Assembly (NCBI GenBank): GCA_016721765.1
Contig: JADKHO010000002.1
Span: forward strand, 496,001-560,000
Origin: Bacteroidota bacterium
GTDB taxonomy: Bacteria > Bacteroidota > Bacteroidia > UBA4408
Direction of reading: 5' to 3'
Length of the DNA stretch: 64,000 nucleotides
Positions 51,304 through 61,132 of the stretch are shown here, in pieces; positions within the stretch are counted from its first letter, which is position 1; each line of letters opens with the position of its first letter. The notes under the pieces were generated by a model, which saw only the letters and a program-made list of their open reading frames with translations, was not told where the DNA came from and made no database searches. Position numbers and translations under genes: made by a program.

Positions 51304-53186
51304 AAACAACTGAAAAATCAGCATCACTGAGTGAGGTGAATGCATCCGTGAACACCCAATCAAAAATTGGTTTCTGGAAAAAACTATTTGCTTTTCTAGG
51401 TCCTGCTTACTTGGTAAGTGTAGGTTATATGGATCCGGGCAACTGGGCAACCGACATTGCCGGCGGAAGTAGTTTTGGATATTCCCTTATTTGGGTGCTC
51501 TTGATGAGCAATTTAATGGCATTACTTTTACAAAGTTTAAGTGCTCGATTGGGCATAGTAAGTGGCCGCGATTTAGCACAGGCATCGCGCGAATCCTATC
51601 CCCCACTAGTAAATTTTTGCTTATACATTTTAGCAGAAATAGCCATTGCAGCTTGCGATTTAGCAGAAGTGTTGGGGATGGCTATAGGCCTCCAATTGTT
51701 GTTTCATCTTCCGTTGCTATGGGGCGTTTGCCTTTCGGTGCTGGATACTTTTTTATTATTGTTCTTAATCAATTACGGCATCCGTAAAATCGAAGCATTT
51801 ATCATTGTCTTGGTATTGATTATTGGGGCTTCCTTCTTTATGGAAATGATATTTGCACAACCGGATATGGGTGAATTGGCAAAAGGTTTTATTCCAACAC
51901 TTCCTTCTGACACAGCCCTTTACATTGCAATTGGAATAATTGGAGCTACAGTTATGCCGCACAACCTCTACCTCCACTCCTCTTTGGTGCAAACCCGCAA
52001 ATTTGAACGAACGAAAGTGGCGATAAAAAAAGCCATCCGTTTTAACGTAATTGATTCTACCATCGCATTGAACCTTGCCTTTTTTGTGAATGCAGCCATC
52101 TTGATTTTAGCCGCTTCCACCTTTTATAAAAATGGGATGTTTAATGTTGCAGAAATTCAAGATGCACATCGTTTTTTAGAACCAATGTTGGGAAATAAAT
52201 GGGCTCCCATTTTATTTGCAGTGGCACTTATCGCTGCCGGTCAAAGCAGCACAATAACCGGAACACTTGCCGGTCAAATTGTGATGGAAGGATATTTAAA
52301 CCTACGCTTACAACCATGGATACGTCGACTCATTACACGTTTAATTGCCATTGTACCGGCATTTCTTACCATCACTTACTTGGGTGAATCGTCTACCGGA
52401 AAATTATTGATTCTTAGTCAAGTAATCCTGAGTTTACAACTAGGCTTTGCAGTAATTCCGTTAATCCATTTTGTGAGCGACAAAAGTAAAATGGGAACCT
52501 TCTCTATCAATACCCTTACCAAAATCGCAGCATGGACTGCTGCTGCTATTATTGTTAGCTTAAATGTAAAATTGGTAATTGGCGAAGTAAATGAGGCCTT
52601 ACAACTACCTGCATTTCAAAACATATTTTTAAAACTCTTGCTAATTTTGTTGCTGCTGGGAGTTGCCTTATTACTGATATATGTAATTGTTAATCCATTT
52701 GTAAATAAAGCTAAAAGGACTGAAATCAAACATTTTCATGGAAATTTAAAATCGCTTACAGATTCCAAAATTCCCGTTTATGCTAAAATAGCCGTTACAG
52801 TTGATTTTTCGGATACGGATTCTTTAACCATAAATCATGCTTTGGCTCAAGGCGGAAAAAATGCAGAATACACTTTGATACATATCGTAGAAACGGCCGG
52901 AGCCTTGCTGATGGGAAATGAAATTGAAGACATGGAGAGCAGTACGGATAAAGATTATTTAAGCATCTATAAAAAGCACCTAACAGAAAAAGGTTTCAAC
53001 GTGGTAACCCAATTAGGTTTTGGTAATCCCAAACATGCCATACCAGAAATTGTGAATATAAAAGAAGCTGATTTGTTGGTAATGGGTGCACACGGGCATA
53101 CCGGCATGAAGGATATTTTGTTTGGAACTACTGTGGATGCTGTAAGACACCGAATTAAAATTCCGGTTTTCATTGTGCGCAATTAA
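51300..53186 (+). CDS. mntH: Nramp divalent metal transporter fused to a UspA domain
   Basis: A 628-residue fusion. Residues about 25-450 are an Nramp transporter with the two metal-binding motifs intact: DPGN (45-48, in VGYMDPGNWATDIAGG) and MPHN (219-222, in ATVMPHNLYLHS). The Met in helix 6 supports Mn2+/Fe2+ selectivity. After a last helix, residues about 480-628 form a universal stress protein domain ending with the nucleotide-binding motif GAHGHTGMKDILFGT (G-2X-G-9X-G(S/T)). The start overlaps the repressor stop, and both share the operator-controlled promoter. The Usp domain may regulate transport by ATP, which is inference. Confidence 0.92.
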   Translation: MKTTEKSASLSEVNASVNTQSKIGFWKKLFAFLGPAYLVSVGYMDPGNWATDIAGGSSFGYSLIWVLLMSNLMALLLQSLSARLGIVSGRDLAQASRESYPPLVNFCLYILAEIAIAACDLAEVLGMAIGLQLLFHLPLLWGVCLSVLDTFLLLFLINYGIRKIEAFIIVLVLIIGASFFMEMIFAQPDMGELAKGFIPTLPSDTALYIAIGIIGATVMPHNLYLHSSLVQTRKFERTKVAIKKAIRFNVIDSTIALNLAFFVNAAILILAASTFYKNGMFNVAEIQDAHRFLEPMLGNKWAPILFAVALIAAGQSSTITGTLAGQIVMEGYLNLRLQPWIRRLITRLIAIVPAFLTITYLGESSTGKLLILSQVILSLQLGFAVIPLIHFVSDKSKMGTFSINTLTKIAAWTAAAIIVSLNVKLVIGEVNEALQLPAFQNIFLKLLLILLLLGVALLLIYVIVNPFVNKAKRTEIKHFHGNLKSLTDSKIPVYAKIAVTVDFSDTDSLTINHALAQGGKNAEYTLIHIVETAGALLMGNEIEDMESSTDKDYLSIYKKHLTEKGFNVVTQLGFGNPKHAIPEIVNIKEADLLVMGAHGHTGMKDILFGTTVDAVRHRIKIPVFIVRN

Positions 53187-53253
53187 GGCTACCTAAAATA
53201 AATACTTACTTTTAAAAAATAAATTTCCGTTAAAGCCAAATTGCTAAAAACCG

Positions 53254-54072
53254 ATGCTAAATGATTTGCTACTTCTTTATCTCCGAAAATTTAAAATTGA
53301 TTATGGCAAGCAGTATATTGAAAAGTTTGTAAAATTACCTCTAAATAAACTCGGTATCGATTTTAAAGGAAGCTACGGTATACGTTACCTGCTCGACCTT
53401 ACCGACCGCATCATGGTGCAAATATTTATTCACGGGAGCTATGAGAAAAACACAGTTAGACAGGTTTTAAAGCTCCTTCAACCAAATATGACTTTTGTGG
53501 ATGTAGGTGCCAATATTGGAACTTACACACTTACATTAAGTAAATTTTTGCCTGAGGGAAAGGTAATTTCGTTTGAACCCAACCCCAAAGCTGTTAAGTA
53601 TTTAAAACAGAATATTGCACTCAATAATTTCATAAATATTAAGGTCGAAGAGCTAGGTCTGTCGGATCAAGATGGAGAAGCAATTTTATACACTACCTCC
53701 ATGACGGAAGCCTCCATCTATAAACAAAAAAATGCAGCCATTCACGAAACAATTAAACTAAGTAGTCTGGATTCGTATTGCGAAAAAAACAATATTCATC
53801 ACATCGATATTTTAAAAATTGATATCGAAGGGCACGAAGTAAAATGCTTGAAAGGAGCCGAAGAGATTATTAGAAAAAGCAAAAAAATGATTTTGATTCT
53901 GGAAATTGACGACAATTGCAAATTGCTAGGAATCGAAAAAAATGAACTTTTTAACTCCATTATCAAACAAGGATTTAAAGGCTACCAACCGCGTGGTTAT
54001 CCTTTTTCTATGAGGGAAATAATGCTATTGGATGAATCCTATGCCGATAATATTATTTTTGTGAAGGGATAA
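53254..54072 (+). CDS. FkbM-family SAM-dependent methyltransferase
   Basis: A 272-residue class I methyltransferase. Motif I is FVDVGANIGTYTL (SAM-binding; 81-93), with VISFEPNPKAVKYLKQNI (motif II), DILKIDIEGHEVKCLKGAE (the FkbM signature block) and EIDDNCKLLGI after. Family members methylate sugars and glycolipids. No carbohydrate genes are adjacent, so the acceptor is unknown. It lies 67 bases after the Nramp gene and may be in the same transcript, but the product seems unrelated. Confidence 0.88.
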   Translation: MLNDLLLLYLRKFKIDYGKQYIEKFVKLPLNKLGIDFKGSYGIRYLLDLTDRIMVQIFIHGSYEKNTVRQVLKLLQPNMTFVDVGANIGTYTLTLSKFLPEGKVISFEPNPKAVKYLKQNIALNNFINIKVEELGLSDQDGEAILYTTSMTEASIYKQKNAAIHETIKLSSLDSYCEKNNIHHIDILKIDIEGHEVKCLKGAEEIIRKSKKMILILEIDDNCKLLGIEKNELFNSIIKQGFKGYQPRGYPFSMREIMLLDESYADNIIFVKG

Positions 54073-54122
54073 TTGCCTTACAAAATAAAAGTTCTTGAAA
54101 TCCCTGAATAGTTTAAATGCTT

Positions 54123-55760
54123 TTAAGCACCATACTCTAAAAACACTTTATTCAATCGCTTGAGCATTAATGCCAAAGCAGCAGTGGCCAACATGAGCAG
54201 CAAAAAATTAATTAGAAAAAAGTTTGCTTTGTTGTCGTAGCCATCCCAAAGAGTTGCCAAGATTCCGCTAAATTTATTTCCCAAGGAAGTCGCTAAAGAC
54301 CATCCCCCCATCATCAATGCAGTGATGCGAGCCGGACTTAGCTTCGACACTAAGCTTAATCCCATTGGGCTTAAAAACAGTTCCCCAATTGTAATAATGC
54401 CATAAGATGCAATAAGCCATTCGGCGCCAGCTTTGTGCGCTCCGTTGCCACACATATACACTGCCAAAACCATTATTAAAGTTGACAAGCCGCTGACGAA
54501 CAATCCCCAACAAATTTTTGCCGGAGTGCTTGGTTCCTTTTTTCTGCTTCTTAAAAAGCTAAAGAACGCTACTACTAGCGGCGTGAGGGTTACCACGAAA
54601 AAGGGATTGATGGATTGAAAGAGTTCGGTGGAGATTAATTTTTTGCTGCTTCCTTCGCTCAATTTACTTACATCATCATTCAAGTAATAAGCAGGAAATG
54701 CAATACCTTTTCGGTTCTCTCCGGATGCATCCTTTTGCTTGCGAAATTGATTGTCTAAAATATAGGTGCTGTCTTGTGTGTAAGTTACCGTTTCATTTAA
54801 CTTGAGTGCATCAGTAAGTTTTTCGGTAACAGCAGGGGTTTCACGATTGGTGTAGTATTGTGCCCAGGTGGTGAGTGCCGTACCATTTTGCTTAAACACC
54901 GCCCAAAAAACAACCACAACTGCAAATATGGATAACAATGCCCCGATAGGTCGCTTTTCTTCAGGAGCAGCTTTAAAATAAAGTGACGCATAAAAAGCAA
55001 TCACAGGAATGGAGCCCAACAAAAAGGCATCGCTGCTATCGCTACCAAAAATATTTCCGGGAATAAACCAAGAGGCAATACCAATAGTAATAGCAGGAAG
55101 CATTACTTTTGATAATACAGTAAAAACGGATTGTTCGTCCTTATTTTGCTTTTTGATTACATCGGCATGCGCATAATGCTTATTGCCAATAATAAAAACT
55201 GCTACACCTAAAAACATTCCAATTCCGGCAGCAATAAAGGCTTCACCCCAACCATACGAATTGCGCAAAAAGGCTGCGAAAAAATTACAAATAAATGCAC
55301 CGATATTAATGCCCATGTAAAAAATGCTGTAACCACTATCCTTCATAGGCTTGTATTCGGGAGTGGAATATAAATTACCTAAAATTGTAGAGATATTCGG
55401 CTTAAAAAAACCATTGCCTATTACCATTAAAAATAGAGAAATAAAAAAAGCGGTGTTGCCGGGAATGGATAAACCTATGTATCCACAACCCATCAAAATC
55501 CCTCCAATGATAATTGATTTACGGTATCCTAAAAGTCGGTCGGCTAAAAGTCCACCGATAAAAGGTGTTAAATAATTGAGTGCGATAAAAGTTCCAAAAA
55601 TATCGGAAGCCTGGCTGCGCTCAAGGTTCAAGCCACCCTTTTCATAATCGGTCATGTACAAAACAAAAATCCCAATCATTAAATAATAACCAAATCGTTC
55701 CCACATTTCGGTAAAAAACAAGTAGGGTAATCCTTTAGGGTGTGCCTGCTTTTGATTCAT
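54123..55760 (-). CDS. POT-family peptide transporter, second copy
   Basis: A 545-residue proton-coupled oligopeptide symporter. The ExxERF motif is in FTEMWERFGYYLMIGIFVLY, with GGLLADRLLGYRKSIIIGG, GNGFFKPNISTILGNLYS (PTR2 signature) and the late TIGELFLSPMGLSLVSKLSP. A hydrophilic insertion of about 80 residues near 310-390 (TREDSTYI-like segments) is longer than in the copy at 21733. The frame extends to a TTG at 55805, but the ATG at 55760 gives a normal cytoplasmic start. It is convergent with the FkbM gene. Confidence 0.92.
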   Translation of the reverse strand: MNQKQAHPKGLPYLFFTEMWERFGYYLMIGIFVLYMTDYEKGGLNLERSQASDIFGTFIALNYLTPFIGGLLADRLLGYRKSIIIGGILMGCGYIGLSIPGNTAFFISLFLMVIGNGFFKPNISTILGNLYSTPEYKPMKDSGYSIFYMGINIGAFICNFFAAFLRNSYGWGEAFIAAGIGMFLGVAVFIIGNKHYAHADVIKKQNKDEQSVFTVLSKVMLPAITIGIASWFIPGNIFGSDSSDAFLLGSIPVIAFYASLYFKAAPEEKRPIGALLSIFAVVVVFWAVFKQNGTALTTWAQYYTNRETPAVTEKLTDALKLNETVTYTQDSTYILDNQFRKQKDASGENRKGIAFPAYYLNDDVSKLSEGSSKKLISTELFQSINPFFVVTLTPLVVAFFSFLRSRKKEPSTPAKICWGLFVSGLSTLIMVLAVYMCGNGAHKAGAEWLIASYGIITIGELFLSPMGLSLVSKLSPARITALMMGGWSLATSLGNKFSGILATLWDGYDNKANFFLINFLLLMLATAALALMLKRLNKVFLEYGA

Positions 55761-55916
55761 ATATTTGAGATTTATTGTGCGGTTAAATATAGCAACAACT
55801 TTCAAAACTATTTTATCTTCAAAAACAAGGTTTTTTCAAACTAGTAGTCGGACCGCTAGTTATCGAAATAAGCACTAAGTTTGTGTTCCAAAAAAAATTG
55901 ATAGGAAGCGGAATAC

Positions 55917-56363
55917 ATGAAGGAAGTTAACATCAAGAACCGAAAGGCTAGTTTTGAATACAGTTTTATTGACAAATACGAAGCCGGCATCCAATTAACC
56001 GGAACCGAAATTAAATCCGTTCGCGAAAGTGAAGCGAATATTGCTGATGCATTTTGTACTTTTTTTAACGATGAACTTTTTGTACGCAACATGCACATCA
56101 GTGCTTACAAGGAAGGGACTTATAATAACCACGAAGCGAAACGCGATCGAAAATTGTTGTTAAATAAGAAGGAACTAAAAAAACTTAGCGGAAAATTAAA
56201 AGATAAAGGATTGACAATTGTTCCTTTGCGCCTTTTTATTGCCGACAGTGGTTATGCAAAACTAGAAATAGCACTTGCAAAGGGTAAAAAAAGTTATGAT
56301 AAACGCGAAGATTTAAAATCGAAAGATGCGCGTCGTGAGATGGATAGAAGAATGAAAGATTAA
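55917..56363 (+). CDS. smpB: SsrA-binding protein SmpB
   Basis: Binds tmRNA and delivers it to stalled ribosomes in trans-translation. The 148-residue protein has the OB-fold with NRKASFEYSFIDKYEAGIQL, TEIKSVRESEANIADAF, HISAYKEG and the tmRNA-binding C-terminal half KKELKKLSGKLKDKGLTIVP, then a basic tail (KGKKSYDKREDLKSKDARRE). No ssrA RNA gene is visible in the window. Alone on the plus strand between the POT gene and the M28 peptidase. Confidence 0.96.
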   Translation: MKEVNIKNRKASFEYSFIDKYEAGIQLTGTEIKSVRESEANIADAFCTFFNDELFVRNMHISAYKEGTYNNHEAKRDRKLLLNKKELKKLSGKLKDKGLTIVPLRLFIADSGYAKLEIALAKGKKSYDKREDLKSKDARREMDRRMKD

Positions 56364-56429
56364 ATAATTTTAACATAGCATCAAAGCAAAAATAAATCAA
56401 ATTTGTATTCCAAACAGTATACTATTACT

Positions 56430-57665
56430 ATGAAAAAAATTCAACTCCTTTTACTGCTAAGTTCAATCACTTGCCTTAAAATAATGGCGCAAGAAATTAA
56501 TGTGAAAGAGATTTACCGAGATGTTTATTTTTTAGCAAACGACAAACTGGAAGGCAGGGCTACCGGCCAAAAAGGATGTGAGTCAGCCGCTAACTATTTA
56601 GCGAAGCGATTCAGTCAAATTGGACTTATCCCGAAAGGCGATAATGGTACTTATTTAAAAGCCTATCAGGTAAAAGTTCCTGCTAATCCTCATGCAACAG
56701 TTGATTCGGCAGCCAAAGAAATTCACAGTGCCAATGTGCTTGGTTTTATTGATAATAAAGCCGAAAACACAATTGTGATTGGAGCACATTACGACCATTT
56801 AGGAATGGGTAACGATGGCAATTCACTGGATGCTAATCCCAAGGGAAAAGTGCACAATGGTGCCGATGACAATGCTTCGGGAGTGGCTGGCTTACTTGCA
56901 CTGGCGAGCTATTATCAAAAAAACAACAGTACCGAAAAAAATAATTTTCTGTTTATCTGCTTTTCCGGTGAAGAGTTGGGTTTATATGGTTCGAAGAAAT
57001 TTTGCGAAAATCCGGCTGTTAGTTTGGATAAAATTGATTTTATGCTCAATATGGATATGATTGGGCGATTAGACAGCCTAAATCGCTTGTTAATTTATGG
57101 GGTAGGAACTGCACCTGAATTTGTTTCGATTGTAAATGCAAACAATACTAATTTCAAATTAAAATTAGACAGCTCCGGCATTGGTCCGAGTGATCATACT
57201 TCCTTTTATTTAAAAGATATTCCGGTGCTTCATTTTTTTACCGGGCAGCACTCCGATTATCATAAACCCAGCGACGATGCTCAAAAGGTGAATTATGGCG
57301 GCGAGAAAAAAGTATTGGAATATATAGTGAAACTGATTAATGAATTGGATAAATTACCCAAATTAAAATTCACTAAAACGCGCAATGCCGATAGTGAAAA
57401 CGCACCCAAATTTAAAGTAACCCTAGGCATTATGCCCGATTATGTTTTTGAAGGAGTTGGCGTAAGAGCGGATGGAGTAAGCGATGGAAAACCTGCATCC
57501 AAAGCAGGTTTGGTGAAAGGTGATGTAATTGTAAAATTAGGTGATATCGTTGTAAAAGATATGCAAACTTATATGGAAGCACTCTCTAAATTTAAAAAAG
57601 GCGATAGTACAAAAGTAGAGGTGCAACGAGGTAAAGAAAGTAAAATTTTTGACCTTACTTTTTAA
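56430..57665 (+). CDS. Secreted M28-family metallopeptidase with C-terminal PDZ domain
   Basis: A 411-residue exported peptidase. Signal peptide about 1-19 (LLLLSSITCLKIMAQ). The M28 aminopeptidase core has VIGAHYDHLGMG (His and Asp ligands), NGADDNASGVAGLLALASYY, CFSGEELGLYGSKKF (Glu base) and the later SGIGPSDHTSFY and TGQHSDYHKPSDD. Residues about 320-411 form a PDZ domain (YVFEGVGVRADGVSDG, KAGLVKGDVIVKLGDIVV). PDZ-fused M28 enzymes are common in this phylum. The frame reaches a TTG at 56403, but the ATG at 56430 begins the leader. The short gene at 57676 follows closely. Confidence 0.9.
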   Translation: MKKIQLLLLLSSITCLKIMAQEINVKEIYRDVYFLANDKLEGRATGQKGCESAANYLAKRFSQIGLIPKGDNGTYLKAYQVKVPANPHATVDSAAKEIHSANVLGFIDNKAENTIVIGAHYDHLGMGNDGNSLDANPKGKVHNGADDNASGVAGLLALASYYQKNNSTEKNNFLFICFSGEELGLYGSKKFCENPAVSLDKIDFMLNMDMIGRLDSLNRLLIYGVGTAPEFVSIVNANNTNFKLKLDSSGIGPSDHTSFYLKDIPVLHFFTGQHSDYHKPSDDAQKVNYGGEKKVLEYIVKLINELDKLPKLKFTKTRNADSENAPKFKVTLGIMPDYVFEGVGVRADGVSDGKPASKAGLVKGDVIVKLGDIVVKDMQTYMEALSKFKKGDSTKVEVQRGKESKIFDLTF

Positions 57666-57675
57666 AAAGGGAAGG

Positions 57676-58116
57676 ATGGAAAAGAATGATGGAGAAGACT
57701 GGAAACCTATACATTCTTTGAATGTGGAGTTGAAGAAACACATTTCTAAAATTACAAAAACGCTTGACGCGATAATTGCTTCGGCCAATGAGGAAGATGA
57801 ACTTATATCGATGCAATTGCAGCAAATGCTAGGCGATTCATGGATTGTTGGATCAAAATTGGCAGGTGCTGAAGGCGCCGGAAGTTATACCATTTATATG
57901 GAAAATGCATCCATTATTCGTTCCTTGATGCGACAAATGCAAACGGCTACATATGGCTTAGACGGCTTAGGTGTTTTGGATGATGCAAAAGGTGTTGAAG
58001 AAAATTACATCAGTGTTTTGCGCGAAGAAATTGATGCTTTCAAAAGCACATTTATTAAATGGGTAAGCTATTTTGAGAAAGATGAGTTTGAGGATGAGTG
58101 GGGACTTTATCTGTAA
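57676..58116 (+). CDS. Conserved hypothetical protein
   Basis: A 146-residue soluble, mostly helical protein. Segments are WKPIHSLNVELKKHISKITK, ISMQLQQMLGDSWIVGSKLA and GVEENYISVLREEIDAFKST, with a Trp-rich end (FIKWVSYFEKDEFEDEWGLY). The ATG at 57676 is 10 bases after the peptidase stop, so cotranscription is likely. I do not recognise the family. The 211-base gap after it shows only an AACCGCGGAGGACGCAG-type extragenic motif near 58240. Confidence 0.65.
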   Translation: MEKNDGEDWKPIHSLNVELKKHISKITKTLDAIIASANEEDELISMQLQQMLGDSWIVGSKLAGAEGAGSYTIYMENASIIRSLMRQMQTATYGLDGLGVLDDAKGVEENYISVLREEIDAFKSTFIKWVSYFEKDEFEDEWGLYL

Positions 58117-58327
58117 CACCTAAAAATAAAAACCTATTTAAAATTGCTTTTGAAAAAGGCATTTTATTTTAAATGCATACTAGAATACATCGCACTTACT
58201 AGGATATACTAAAGAACCAATAACAAAGTGGAAGCAGATTAACCGCGGAGGACGCAGTTCTTAATATTTCAAAACCCCTTGCCCATATTTCGCCTCGCTT
58301 GCATAAAAACATTTCGAATTATGATTT

Positions 58328-59584
58328 TTATTTTTCAACGAACTCTCCCTCCCATTTTGCAATAACCACCGATGCAAGGCAATTGCCGATAACATTAACC
58401 GAAGTGCGTGCCATATCCATAAGGGCATCAATTCCTAAAATTATAAAAATTGGCTCTGTTGGTAAATTAAATGAAGCAGCTGTTCCTAACAAAATAACTA
58501 AAGAGGCCCTTGGCACTCCTGCAACCCCTTTACTGGTGAGCATTAGTGTAAAAACCATTAGCAATTGATGTCCAAAACTCATTTCAATACCGGCTGCTTG
58601 CGCCACAAAAACGGAAGCAAGTGAGAGATAAAGTGTAGTTCCATCTAAATTAAAACTATAACCGGTGGGCATTACAAAAGCTACAATTTTACGCGGAACT
58701 CCAATTCTTTCCATTGCTTCCATGGCACTGGGCAAGGCCGCTTCACTGCTGGTTGTTGCAAAAGCAATCGACACCGGTTCACCGATGGCTTGAATAAATT
58801 TTCGAATCGGAACTTTAAATAATAGAGCAATTGGCAACAGCACCAAGATTATAAATGCAATTAATGCTACATAAAGTGTAGTGAGCAATTGAAACAAATT
58901 AACCAGCACTCCAAAACCCATCGAACCTACTGTGTAGGCAATAGCTGCGCCCACTCCAAGCGGTGCAAAATACATGATTACATGGGTAAATTTAAACATG
59001 ATTTCGCTCAAACTCTCTGCAAAATCGAGCATGGGTTTACGTTTATCGTGCGAAAGCATTGCCATCGCAATAGCAAATAAAATACTAAAAATAACCACTT
59101 GTAATACCTGACCTTCGGCAATTGATTTGGCAATATTTTCGGGAAAAATGTGTAGAAAAATATCGGATGGAGTTTGTTTTACCACTTCAATTTTATCGGT
59201 AGCAGGTGCCAGGGCTGAAAAATTAATACCCACACCGGCTTTGCTTATATTTATAGCAGCTAAGCCAATAAATAGTGCAATGGTGGTTACCACTTCAAAA
59301 TAAATAAGTGATTTAATTCCCATTCTTCCAACTTGCTTAATGTTAGAATGACCGGCAATTCCAACCACCAATGTCCCAAAAAGCAATGGCGCAATAATGG
59401 TTTTTATGAGTTTTAAAAAGGCAGTGCTAATTACTTTTAGGTTTATAGCAAATGCAGGAAAATCATAGCCTACTTCTGCGCCAAGCAACATACTTATAAA
59501 AATCCAGACCGTGAGGGATTTCCGTTTATATCCCCAAAAGCAGATAAGGGCTATGGCAATCCATCGAAGTGTAAGTAATAGCAT
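58328..59584 (-). CDS. Dicarboxylate/amino acid:cation symporter (DAACS/GltP family)
   Basis: A 418-residue inner-membrane symporter for dicarboxylates or glutamate/aspartate with protons or sodium. Family signatures are IIAPLLFGTLVVGIAGH, the serine-rich ATTSSEAALPSAMEAM hairpin and PTGYSFNLDGTTLYLSLASV with the NLDGT substrate/cation motif, followed by TSKGVAGVPRASLVIL (hairpin 2). About eight helices plus two hairpins fit the GltPh fold. It is divergent from the T9SS protein at 59718. Confidence 0.93.
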   Translation of the reverse strand: MLLLTLRWIAIALICFWGYKRKSLTVWIFISMLLGAEVGYDFPAFAINLKVISTAFLKLIKTIIAPLLFGTLVVGIAGHSNIKQVGRMGIKSLIYFEVVTTIALFIGLAAINISKAGVGINFSALAPATDKIEVVKQTPSDIFLHIFPENIAKSIAEGQVLQVVIFSILFAIAMAMLSHDKRKPMLDFAESLSEIMFKFTHVIMYFAPLGVGAAIAYTVGSMGFGVLVNLFQLLTTLYVALIAFIILVLLPIALLFKVPIRKFIQAIGEPVSIAFATTSSEAALPSAMEAMERIGVPRKIVAFVMPTGYSFNLDGTTLYLSLASVFVAQAAGIEMSFGHQLLMVFTLMLTSKGVAGVPRASLVILLGTAASFNLPTEPIFIILGIDALMDMARTSVNVIGNCLASVVIAKWEGEFVEK

Positions 59585-59717
59585 AGTAGTAATTGTTTGT
59601 CATTTAAAGCGTTTCAAAACTCGCAAAATAAAACTGTTTTCCAAACTTAGATTTTTCAGTCCTTAGTAAATGATATAGTTTTTTGTTTACTTTGATAAAA
59701 TAATTTTTAAGAAGCAC

Positions 59718-61103
59718 ATGAAGCAAAAAAGCAAAACAGCACTGCTAAGTTTATTAGCATTATTCCTAATCCTGCCAGCTATTCAGCTAAGTGCACAATC
59801 TAATTTTAAAAATAAAATTGCTCCTAAACAAATGGGCAGCAAGGAAATGCAAACGGTAAATGGCAATACAGCACCATATTGTGCTAACATTGGTTTTGAA
59901 TTGCAGAATTTTTCAGGTTGGAAGTGCTTTTCTGGAACGGCTGCCAGTGCTACATGGGCAACTTGCCCGCTTGATCCGCTACCGACCTTGAATTATCTTG
60001 TAGATTCCATTCCTGGAATGCCAAATACTAACACCTTTCCGATTGCAGGACAAGCACGATACACACTTTTAACGGATATACTTCGTCATGATACAATAGC
60101 GAGAAATCCGATTACCGGAGCATACGAAATCCCCTATCTTTCACCTGGAGGTTCGGCTGCAGCTGTCCGTTTAGGCAACTCACTAATTGGCGGAGAAGTT
60201 GAAAAGTTAACAAATACGTTTTACTTGACAGATACCTCTTCGGTTTTATATGTTAATTTTGCCACTGTTCAACAATCTGAACAACACGCTCAAAATTCAC
60301 AACCTTTTTTTAGTTTTAAAATACTTGATTCAACCGGGGTACCCTTAAGTGGTATTTGCAGTGCATATTGTTTGTGGTCAAGTTCCGGAAACTCTAATTA
60401 TTTCAATATACCTCAAAATTCCCCATATTCCCTTTTTCCTTCATTTACTCTTACGTACCGCAATTGGACAAGCATCCCAATTAATTTACAAGGAATCCCT
60501 AATCAAAAAATTACGATTGAGTTCTCTAACGGTGACTGCGCTAATTTTGGACATTTTGGCTACTCTTATGTTGATGCCTATTGCGGGAATGATTATTCCC
60601 ATTATCTTTATTCTGTAGGCGATAGCATGTCTGTTTTAGTTGCCCCTCCGGGATTTGCAAGCTATCAATGGGTAGATAGTTCAGGAGCAGTAATAGCAGG
60701 AGCCACTAATGATACTTTAATTGTAAATAATCCTATTGGTGAGTTAAATTTTACTGTAAAATTGAATACCGGAATTGAATTTCCATGTGCAAGTGATTTC
60801 TATATTCATCTTTCCAATACCTTGTCATCAGCGCCACAAAGCGCAAAAATTATTAACTTTGAAGTGTTTCCAAACCCAGCATCAAAAATGTTTCGATTTA
60901 ATTACCAGCTGCAAAAAAATTCAGATGTTATGCTTGAATTGACGAACATTCTGGGCGAAACCATTTGGCAGAAAAAGATATCGAATCAAAATCCTGCGAA
61001 GTACTCCGATGTGGTAGATGTTTCATTTTTACCTGCAGGAATATATTCACTAAGCATCCAATCGAACGGAGAACGATTGACCCGGAAAATTGTTTTGAAT
61101 TAA
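59718..61103 (+). CDS. T9SS-exported protein, C-terminal sorting domain
   Basis: A 461-residue secreted protein with signal peptide about 1-26 (LLALFLILPAIQLSAQ). The body opens with APYCANIGFELQNFSGWKCF, a pattern seen on many Bacteroidota surface proteins, followed by a beta-sandwich-like region (VEKLTNTFYLTDTSSVLYVN). An Ig/PKD-like module (PPGFASYQWVDSSGAVIAGA) precedes the sorting tail (NFEVFPNPASKMFRFNYQ, LPAGIYSLSIQSN, ending KIVLN). Function is unknown. It is followed at 30 bases by a second T9SS gene. Confidence 0.85.
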   Translation: MKQKSKTALLSLLALFLILPAIQLSAQSNFKNKIAPKQMGSKEMQTVNGNTAPYCANIGFELQNFSGWKCFSGTAASATWATCPLDPLPTLNYLVDSIPGMPNTNTFPIAGQARYTLLTDILRHDTIARNPITGAYEIPYLSPGGSAAAVRLGNSLIGGEVEKLTNTFYLTDTSSVLYVNFATVQQSEQHAQNSQPFFSFKILDSTGVPLSGICSAYCLWSSSGNSNYFNIPQNSPYSLFPSFTLTYRNWTSIPINLQGIPNQKITIEFSNGDCANFGHFGYSYVDAYCGNDYSHYLYSVGDSMSVLVAPPGFASYQWVDSSGAVIAGATNDTLIVNNPIGELNFTVKLNTGIEFPCASDFYIHLSNTLSSAPQSAKIINFEVFPNPASKMFRFNYQLQKNSDVMLELTNILGETIWQKKISNQNPAKYSDVVDVSFLPAGIYSLSIQSNGERLTRKIVLN

Positions 61104-61132
61104 GCACTTGGCGTAACTTCCTGAAATAATCT

